Part shown: one piece after another, positions 56,101-64,000 of the stretch
Position numbering within the stretch: position 1 is the stretch's first letter
Layout: each line of letters starts with the position of its first letter
The notes under the pieces: generated by a model
What the model was told of the DNA's origin: nothing
The model's input: the letters and a program-made list of their open reading frames with translations, nothing else
The model's database searches: none
NCBI GenBank assembly: GCA_022385755.1
Contig: MU278358.1
Location: 387,133 to 451,132 of the forward strand
Direction: 5' to 3'
Origin: Trametopsis cervina
Lineage: Eukaryota > Basidiomycota > Agaricomycetes > Polyporales > Irpicaceae
Length of the DNA: 64,000 nucleotides
Translations under genes and position numbers: made by a program

Positions 56101-58877
56101 TCATGCGTATGAAGCCTGCGGTGCACTTGAAAGTTCACTGAATCCGTAGTTCTCGCCCTTCGTGAAGGCGCGAGTGCACTGAGCCATTGTGACAGATCTA
56201 AAAATACGACGTCAGGGATATTCTCAGTGCGGCTGGCAGGCCAGACTCACGCTCTTGATATGGGGTCAGTCTGGTAAAAGTTTTCTATGGGCTTCTTCAG
56301 AGGCGTGCCCGTGACCTTCGCGCTTGCGGTGCCAGCAACCAGGGTCTTCAGGCCAGCGAGGACAGTATCGACCGACGTCGACTCCGTGGTATCATATCGA
56401 ATCAGCGTTGGTGATATCTCCCACATACGATCCCGTAGACTCAGGACATCATCGTATGGTAGTGGGGAGCCCAGTACTTCAGACAATGCACTACATACAG
56501 ACAGCCGTAAGCGTGCGTCAAGGGGAGTATTGGGAAGCATCCGTACCGAATAATTTTCCAATCTTCTCTTGAAGATCCAGGCGGCGGTACAGCGGCGCGA
56601 CCGAGTTGTGTTCGTCCCTCGGTGTTTACCCATGTCGTCGACTTCTCGGTGAACGCCGCGGCCGGCAAGCACACGTCGGCCAGTGACGCACCGAGGTCAC
56701 CATGATGACCCTGGTAAACAACAAAGGCGTCCTGAGGTATTGACTTGGGGTCGATCTCGTCAGCGTTCAAGAGGTACACGAACTTGGGCTTCGTTGCCGA
56801 CGCCTTCTTCGATGGAACAAAGCCAATGTCGTATGCTGCTGCCCGTGATGCGGCCTAACATAAATATAATGTTAGTGGTATGAGGATGCGGGTTAAGAAA
56901 ACCCTCACTCGCTGAAGGACGCTAAAGCCATTCCATTCCGGGGTGACCAACCGGCTCTTATTCTGTTCGACGAACTTGCCGAGGGCGTTAAATGCAGCAG
57001 CACCATCAGGGTGTTCAGCCAATGCGCTACCGACGATGATAAGAGGGAATTTCGCTGTCTTGAACTTCTGCGCAAACTCGCCCTTGCCAGCGACAAAGTC
57101 GGCGAGAGCTTTCGCGTCCGCGCCGAGGTAGTCGTAGCCATACGTGGTATCAACACGTTCACCAATGAGACCAACCTCGAGACCGGTGTGCAACCAACTC
57201 TTGCGGATACGGGAGTTCAGAACTGCTGCCTCGTGCCGCGGGTTGGTGCCGACAAGTAAGATGACATCCGCCTTCTCGACACCAGAGATTGTTGAATTAA
57301 ACAGGTAATTTGAGCGGACGTCGACCGTGTGTATTGGTGCGGAATGGCCACCAACTGTGTCAACAGTGAGGTTGTCACTGCCCAGACGGTTGACAAGGTC
57401 CTTCAATGCCACAAGACTCTCAGTATCAGCAAGGGGGCCGGCAACGGCTTTGATCTCATTGGCGGTCGCTCCCGTACGTGCTAAGCCTTCAGAAACAGCA
57501 GCCAATGCCTGCTCCCACGACGCCGAGACAAACCTGTCGCCCTGTTTGATGAGGGGAACAGTCAAGCGCTGGAACTTCAGACCATCATACGAGTAACGGG
57601 TCTTATCGCTGATCCACTCCTCGTTGACATCGTCGTTTGGACGTGGTTGGACACGCATGACCTGGACACCACGGGAATCCACCCGAATGTTGGAACCTAC
57701 GGCGTCTGTGACATCGACGGAGTCGGTGTGCTTGAGTTCCCATGGACGAGCGTGGAAGGCGTAAGGTTTGCTCGTGAGAGCACCAACAGGGCAGAGATCG
57801 ACAATGTTCCCGGAGAGCTCGGAGTCCATTGTCTTCTCGACATACATGCCAATTTGCATGTCATTTCCACGGCCGGTGGTGCCAAGCTCCTCGACGCCCG
57901 CTACTTCGTTGGCGAAACGTACACAACGAGTGCACTGAATACAACGGTTCATCGAGGTCTTGACGAGCGGTCCGAGATCCTTGTCTTCAACTGCACGCTT
58001 GCCGGCAATTTCATGAAATCTTGAGCGGTCGGCACCGTAGCGCATGGACTGGTCCTGCAAGTCACATTCACCACCCTGGTCACAAATGGGGCAATCTAGT
58101 GGATGGTTTGAAAGCAGAAATTCCATGACTCCCTCGCTATGCTTCATCAGCTGGTGGAACGCGTAAGCCGAGGCGACGTACGTACCGAGCCTCATGGACC
58201 AGAGGTGTGTTAGTGAATACTTTCGCTCCGGGCATGGCGGGCATGGCGCTAGGAGAACGCGTGAGGCAACTCCTACCCACAAATCCAATGGATTACTCAC
58301 CAGGAAGCAACAGGTTTTGGCGAACGTTCGACTTCTACCAAGCACATACTAGAACAACTTTAGTATATCGTACAATGATTTTATGGGGAAGCCTGGACGC
58401 ACCGACAATTCCCAGCAATGGCGAGTCTGAACCGCTATTTGTATCAGCTTTCTGGGGATCATATTTACAAATATGCACACCTGTCATGATAGCAAAAGCT
58501 TTGTTGAAAATATGTGAGTCGGATATACTGAAAGTTAAGACCGTCCAGACGTACCGTGGTATTGTCGCACCAGCAGCCTCGCAAGCCTGTATCAATGCAG
58601 AACCTAACACACCAGCTTCATCTCAGCGCAGCTCAAAGGGTCCAGCAGCCAGCCCGCGTACCCTGCGGAACGGTCACCTCCTTCCCATCTACTGTCAATG
58701 TAATGTCTGCCTGACGCGATGAACTTGACGCAAACGTTCTGCGACCTGCACATTGACATTAATTAAAAACACGCTTCCGCCTCCAATAATGTTTGTGGCG
58801 GCGCACCTGGAATATGTGATGAGGAGGGGGCGACCACCCCGAGTATACCCGTCGATGCAGGCCTGGACGCCGAGCAT
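56101..58877 (-). CDS. NDUFS1: NADH:ubiquinone oxidoreductase 75/78-kDa subunit (NDUFS1), mitochondrial
   Basis: Largest Fe-S subunit of complex I, carrying electrons from NADH in the matrix arm. The N-terminus is split into many tiny exons: MLGVQACIDGYTRGG and SRRTFASSSSRQ form a mitochondrial targeting signal, then DITLTVDGKEVTVPQG, GSALIQACEAAGATIPR, FCYHDR, LAIAGNCR, MCLVEVERSPKPVASC and AMPAMPGAKVFTNTPLVHEA. These hold the 2Fe-2S cysteines. The main exon then gives the 4Fe-4S motifs HPLDCPICDQGGECDLQDQS and RCIQCTRCVRFANEVAGVEE, followed by the molybdopterin-like domain. The C-terminal exons end TKGENYGFSELSSAPQAS before YA and TGA (56101-56103). Confidence 0.95.
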
Positions 58878-59314
58878 ACCAGCCTAAACATGGCGAGGGC
58901 GAGAAGGATAAATTATGTGGTGTAGTGCGCAGAAAGAGAGCGACAAGTCAAGGCGCGCCGAGTGGCGATGATGTCGTACTCCTCGTTGTCGTCGTCGTCC
59001 CTCACGATGACCACCGAACCGACTCTGACACGCTTTTAGGCGGAGTCTTAATATGCCGGAGGAACCTAACGGAAGCGATCTGATTGGACTTTGTAATAAG
59101 CGCGCATATGTATCATCCCGAGGGCGGCAAATATGCGCAAAGATAGAATAAAATTATGTAGGGTATGAGAGTACGGAGCGGACAACATTGATAGAAGCGA
59201 CAAACTGTGCTACAGGGGCTAGGCTATACTACTAGTACATGTGCTATGAGTACAACTGTCCGAAATCAACACAACCCAGAGAATAAAGAGAACCTGACTA
59301 AAGCATTGAATAAC
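58878..59314. other. Intergenic, complex I upstream region
   Basis: About 440 bp between the complex I start and the stop of the next leftward gene. No further gene was recognised. Confidence 0.5.
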
Positions 59315-60877
59315 TCAAGGGACGTAGACGACAAGGAGCACATTGACGACGAGCTTCTCGAGTTCGCCACCCTGGACAAACGGTACGCGTTCTTTCCCTA
59401 CACCGCCAGGCGACGACGGTGCAGATAAAACGCTGATGCCAGCAGCAGCAATTGGGATCGCACCGCTTCGTTCGACCTTAGTGCGCAGGTCTTCGGTAGA
59501 GCCATTTGGATCGGAAACGCTGGAGGCGCTGCGTAGAGGCGAAGTCGTGTTTTGCCGCGATGAGACACCACGGTGGATGGAACTGCGCGGACTTGTGACC
59601 ATCGGGCTATCCACGATCTCCACGTTGAAGTCGACGGTCTGGTCCACCGGCCAGATGTAAGCGCCAGCACTCCATCGAAGTTCTGGCTCAAGCTTGTAAA
59701 GCTTGAGCGCGTGATACAGTATAGAATCACCGCCTTTTAACTGTGACAATCAGGGGTAAGTCACCGCCGGAACGATATGCGAAATCAGGTGTCTGGACTC
59801 ACATGAGGAACCAGCGACTCTGCCAAGGCATCCGCAGGGCTAATACCGTATTCGCTTGTGAGGTGGAAGGCAATGCGGAGGCCTCGTGACATATTTAGTA
59901 CCGGAGATAACAAATCCAGGAAGATGTCGCTTGGGTTGATGAGAGGGTCTGGCTGGATGGCGGCAGGGCCGAACGTCCTGATATGTATAGCATACGAAAT
60001 GGTCACTCTGCAGCCTTTCGTTACTGGGTCGATCTCGTGGTCACAATCCGCCATGAATGCCGTCCACTCCATGTCGCCCGGTTTTCCGCCACGGCCGTGG
60101 AACTTCTCTTCATTCCCGTCCGGACTCCGTACGACCAGATCGCCTCCTTTGAACCGAACTGGTAGCGTGACCATCAAGGTGGCCACTCGCATGTCGGCTG
60201 GATGTGGCTGCACCCTCATGCCACTCCCTGTTAGCCATATTTGCAGCTTATCTCGTACCGCAGTCAAATAGTGGCCAGAAGGCAATGAAGGGAATAGGGT
60301 GTTGCGGACGGCTTCCAATATTGGGTGATTCGCAATCTCGAGAGTTGCAGTGAGGGGGAGGTGAGGCGGATAGAAGAGGGATTCGTGTTCTGAGAAGTCC
60401 TCCAGGCCTGAGGGCGAATGTGGCCTGCACGCACCGATCAGCACTTCCAGGGACGGTGGCATATCGTAGTCTGGGTCGATAGGGAAATCAAGTGAATGTG
60501 CGATGCCACTCTGTTAACGTTTGTGTGAGCCCTAGAAAGTAGAGACGGGAGATGCACACACACACCTTCGACCTGAAAAACAGAATAAGACTTGTTGGGT
60601 CCATTGGTATCCTCCCAGAGACGCAGAATGGGTGCGCTTTCGCAGCGATAAGCCTCGCAACGCTTACACGGAAGGCCGCTTCGCTGTCATAATCTGACGA
60701 TTGTCGTCGTCTTCGCAGTTTCGGGGACATGGTCTTCGCCGGGGAGTGTTCAACCTCGAAGTCCGACATGTTTCTGGGGAATGGGAGGCTTTCTGAGCTC
60801 TTACTCGAGGAGGATGAAGATGTCGAGGCGACAGAAACCGGTGAGGAGAGCTGCATGGTAGTGGTTGCGGTTGGCAT
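59315..60877 (-). CDS. 2OG-Fe(II) oxygenase-like protein
   Basis: Resembles the basidiomycete group with a prolyl 4-hydroxylase-like jelly-roll core; the substrate is unknown. The start at 60877 opens a Ser/Thr-rich N-terminal region (MPTATTTMQLSSPVSVASTS). Exons join around 60513-60567 and 59755-59800. Core blocks are TLMVTLPVRFKGGDLVVRSP, then WTAFMADCDHEIDPVTKGCR with the distal His and the 2OG-binding Arg, and VTISYAIHI. Where related proteins read PHRDT, here the sequence is VQPHPADMR, so the first metal motif is HxxD or altered, and activity is uncertain. The C-terminal part is Ser/Pro-rich (SSPGGVGKERVPF) and ends VVNVLLVVYVP. Confidence 0.75.
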
Positions 60878-61915
60878 GAATGCTAGTGGGTAGAGACAAC
60901 AAAAGAGAAAGACAGCTATGCACAGAGAAAGAGGACCGGGGGAGAAACAAGTGAAAGGACGGTAGACCTCGGCCTTATGACGACTGTCGGGCTCTGAAGG
61001 GCCTAGGACGCTTGATATCTAGGAAGGGCATGCACAAACAACGTGTTCCGGGTATTCCCATCAAAGCCGCCTTGGTTAGACGGAATTCTGGATTGCCGCT
61101 GCCCCAGGTGGAGGCCTTTGCACAGATGGCGACTACAGCATTGTAATAACCTTCGAGGCTTCCGTGCCACCCAGATTCCAGGGTTGCTTCTCGCTGTGGG
61201 TCCCTGATAACCCGATGATGCGAGAGGGGATCTTGGGTGAGAGAGTGCCCTAAGGGAGTTCATATCGTGGGTGAGCAACCCCATTGAATCACGGCTTTGA
61301 TAGATGTGGCTCAGACTGTTACGCACCAATTCAAGGCTGAGCATCCTAGACATGTTTGGAACGACGTTCCAACAGTGATATCAGCCACGAGTAAACAACG
61401 TGTTCAGATGCACTGTCTGACTGAACAGACTGGAAGATAGTATGTATTTCCCGGCGGCCATCCAGTGAATATGACGAAACGGTACCAGGGACTTGATAGC
61501 ACAGTTTGCGCTAGCTGTTCAGTGCCACAGTGTTCTCCGCGGTCATGCGCAGTGGTCACAAGCTCGCAGCTGTGCAGTGGTGATAAAAGCGGAAGTGACT
61601 GTCGGTACAGCAGGATGCCGCGATGGCGTTATGAATGGGTGTGCGAGGCATGCAGGACGTGCGTTAGCAGCATTAGATGCGGGCGGAAATCGTGGTTGCA
61701 GGTCAGGAGGAGGTCATTCGCTTCATCCGGTACAACGATCATCCCACGCCGGAGCGCTTGCTATTCAATCGGGGGTACCGCGATCGCATTGTGCAGCCTT
61801 CCGCCGTGCGCGGGCCTGAATAATTAAGAGTGCTAGTGTCTAAGGGTAATGATACAATGCTGTACTATAGTAAGGTCCGACTTCCGAGTAAGTATTAGCA
61901 ACGAGCTCCAGTCTA
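60878..61915. other. Intergenic, no gene recognised
   Basis: About 1 kb between two leftward genes. Short ORFs such as 61003-61353 (minus) and 61465-61827 (plus) carry no family feature. Confidence 0.5.
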
Positions 61916-64000
61916 TCAGAGGGTAAAGTTCATGGAGTCTCTGTCATCCGACCACAACCTTGCGTATTCCAAGCATAGTCTGTACACGTACGCTGAAACC
62001 ATTCACACAGAGTCAGTAATCACGTCATGACGGAAAGCTTTCAGTATGCAACCGCACCTTCCATGTCAACCCTTCTCCCGAGTGTCCGTTTCCACTGCTT
62101 CCCAGCGCGGGCAATTCGTCGGAGACGCCTGTCGCCGTCGATGGGTCTCCGCTGCTCAGCAGGAAGTCGTGCTGCAGTCGAATTTGCAGCTTTCAGAACA
62201 GATTTCGTGGCGCCTGAAAAGAATGCATGAATGTTATAGATCTCCTGATACGACGGAGACAGTGGGATGTAGTGTAACCTGGAGAAAGCGCAGTAGTCAG
62301 ACGTGCAGAAAACGCGTTGCGAGCGACGCCACACGAACCAGGGTTGTATCCACTCTCCAAAAAACTCGCGGTACACGCTGGCCTTGACCACCGCGCTGTC
62401 AGATTCGAGGAACGAGAAGAAGCGGCCGGAGTAACCCATGCCATCCACGTCGACTAGGTATTTGTGTTTCCAATGGTCACCCAAATTGACGCCGTGTTCA
62501 TCGAATCTGTGGTCTCTGACCAGGGCTCCAGGGCCACCCGGGAAATTGAAGGTGTCGATCAATTTGACGAATGCCACATCCATGACCTCTTCATTCAGCC
62601 TGCCTATTGGCACCTCCTGATAGGTGTACGTGCTGGAGCCGGGAGGATCGGCAAAAAGTATCGTACGGTTTGTCTGTGAAGTGTCACTGGCCATTCTGAC
62701 GAACCTATATGAACACATAGTATAAGTGGGATTTCGAGATCCAGATTGTAATCAAATCCCACCGGTGACGTTGATACTGTGCAGCGAAGCCAGGAGGCGA
62801 GCTACCGCCACCAGTCGACGCTCCTCTCCAAAAGATTTCATCACTCTTCTCTTCCCATGGAGTCTCCATGTGATCCACTGGACGAAGTTCCAGGTTCACA
62901 GCATCCCACCCGTATGTGTACCGTCGGGTCTGGCCGTGATAGTAGTGACTTGGCACTCGGATATCCAGGTAGCCCGGCGCCTTGGCTGGTGAAAGTATAG
63001 GGAACAGCACTGGAATAGTTCGCCAGTCGGAGAAGAAATGGCCCTGGTTGTAATGTGCCCATGGGTTTTCGCAGAAAGAGTAATTGCCTTGCAGATCCTC
63101 TGCGAATGAGAACTCATCACTCTGGGCAGTCAACTGGCTTAAGCGAGCCTGCTGTCCCAATGAAGAGGCCCGTGTTGAAGTGTAAAGTCTTCGGGCTGAG
63201 GATCCAGGCTCGCAAGTGCGACGGAAGGCTTCCCACACATTGCCCTCACCGCGCCAATCTGGGGCATATTGACCACTCAATTGCTCAGCAACAGCACCTA
63301 CAACGCGTTAACAGTGGGTGAAATACAGGCAACTGCGTTACATACCCTCGGTAAGGTTTGGATATTTTCTGTGTTCCCAAGGAACCAGTATACGCCCTTC
63401 CGCCATCGCGTTTATTGGAAAATCCAAGTCGGGTAGCTGGAGGACAGTAGATTATGATAAGTATCTCTTGGTGCAATCACGTATGTACCTTATCCACAAA
63501 CTTCTCTATCATCAGCGCAAAACCTTTGGCACGAGCACTGACCCCTTCTGGGTTATCAAATCCGTCCTTAATGTCAACCGCTGCGCTGTCCCCATTACGA
63601 ACTTTGACGACCTCAACGGATGGAAGGTGACCGGCCTAGACGCGATCAGACTTCAGCACACGTAACTCGACATACAGAAGCATGTTACTCACTAAAGATG
63701 CTCGTTGCCTAAACTCAGCGGGATCGAGGCTCCAGAAAGGTTCCAGGTCCTCTGTAATAGCGTTGTACTCATCCACCATAAGGACGCCATTATCCTGAAT
63801 GAATTTCCACCAATCATCGAAGCCTTTCGGTGGGTCCCGACCGAACCTCCGCTTGTATTCAGTAACAGCTTGAGGTAGTGTTTTGCTCTGCCGAGCCAGA
63901 AGGGTACGGAATTTGGCTTCAGCATCCGCCATGAGCTTCGGGATAGGATGCTCTTTAACAGAAGGTCTCGAGTATCCCTTGACAAGAGACAGTAGTTGCG
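61916..64000 (-). CDS. CAP10-like glycosyltransferase (GT90/DUF821), 5' end beyond window
   Basis: Golgi-type transferase of the CAP10/Rumi/KDELC group, which adds xylose or glucose; the acceptor here is unknown. The right edge of the window cuts the 5' part. The visible frame begins before 63932 with ADAEAKFRTLLARQS, then TEYKRRFGRDPPKGFDDWWK, a block typical of fungal CAP10-like proteins, and VDEYNAITEDLEPFWSLDP. The catalytic core has KAPGYLDIRVPSHYYHG, EEKSDEIFWRGASTGGGSSP with the conserved W-R-G, and HKYLVDVDGMGYSGRFFSFL. The last exons give FFGEWIQPWLHYIPLSPSYQ and, from the acceptor near 61995, YVYRLCLEYARLWSDDRDSM ending before TGA at 61916-61918. Confidence 0.88.

Overview
The window is nuclear DNA from a filamentous basidiomycete, most likely a plant-litter or wood-associated member of the Agaricomycetes. 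Genes are dense and intron-rich, with introns mostly of 45-70 bp that follow GTRNGT...YAG. The families fit such a fungus: a DUF6535 membrane protein, a NoxA-type NADPH oxidase, CFEM and UstYa-like proteins, two GH28 pectinases, a full-size PDR transporter, and three families related to Cryptococcus capsule proteins (SGNH/CAP64-like, CAP59/CMT1-like GT69, CAP10-like GT90). No bacterial operons, IS elements, CRISPR arrays or convincing tRNA/rRNA genes were seen. All gene models were spliced by eye from family similarity and splice signals.

Layout. 1-8 kb: the 3' part of a GPI-anchored alginate-lyase-family protein (+), a short DUF6535 protein (-), ribosome-biogenesis factor Nop53 (+) converging on COP9 signalosome subunit 1 (-). 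8-15.4 kb: an exo-type GH28 (+), NoxA (+) and a GNAT acetyltransferase (+). 15.4-19.3 kb: no convincing gene. 19.3-29 kb: a bZIP factor (+), a broken-looking transaldolase-like locus with a long downstream ORF (+), the GPI-anchor protein PIG-F/Gpi11 (+) converging on a Pho13-type phosphatase (-), then ribosomal protein eL34 (-). 30-38.4 kb: a four-TM membrane protein with an apparent 4-nt microexon (+), a divergent pair made of an SGNH/CAP64-like type II membrane protein (-) and a CAP59/CMT1-like glycosyltransferase (+), then ribosomal protein eL31 (-). 39-44 kb: a CFEM GPI protein (+), a UstYa-like protein (+), a Dap1/MAPR haem-binding protein (-) divergent from a PP2A activator PTPA (+). 44-46.6 kb: a gene-poor upstream region. 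46.6-52.5 kb: a PDR-type ABCG transporter (+). 52.5-64 kb: a candidate unknown gene (-), an endo-polygalacturonase (+) converging on the complex I 75-kDa subunit (-), a 2OG-Fe(II) oxygenase-like protein (-) and a CAP10-like GT90 (-) cut by the right edge.

Shared themes are secreted polysaccharide attack (alginate-lyase family, exo- and endo-PG), cell-surface and glycan assembly (PIG-F, SGNH/CAP64-like, GT69, GT90, CFEM, GPI anchors) and housekeeping (Nop53, CSN1, eL31, eL34, PTPA, complex I). The least expected items are the transaldolase-like relic lacking its Schiff-base lysine, the 4-nt microexon, the divergent capsule-type gene pair, the altered HxD motif of the 2OG oxygenase-like protein, and an unassigned minus-strand coding candidate near 53 kb.
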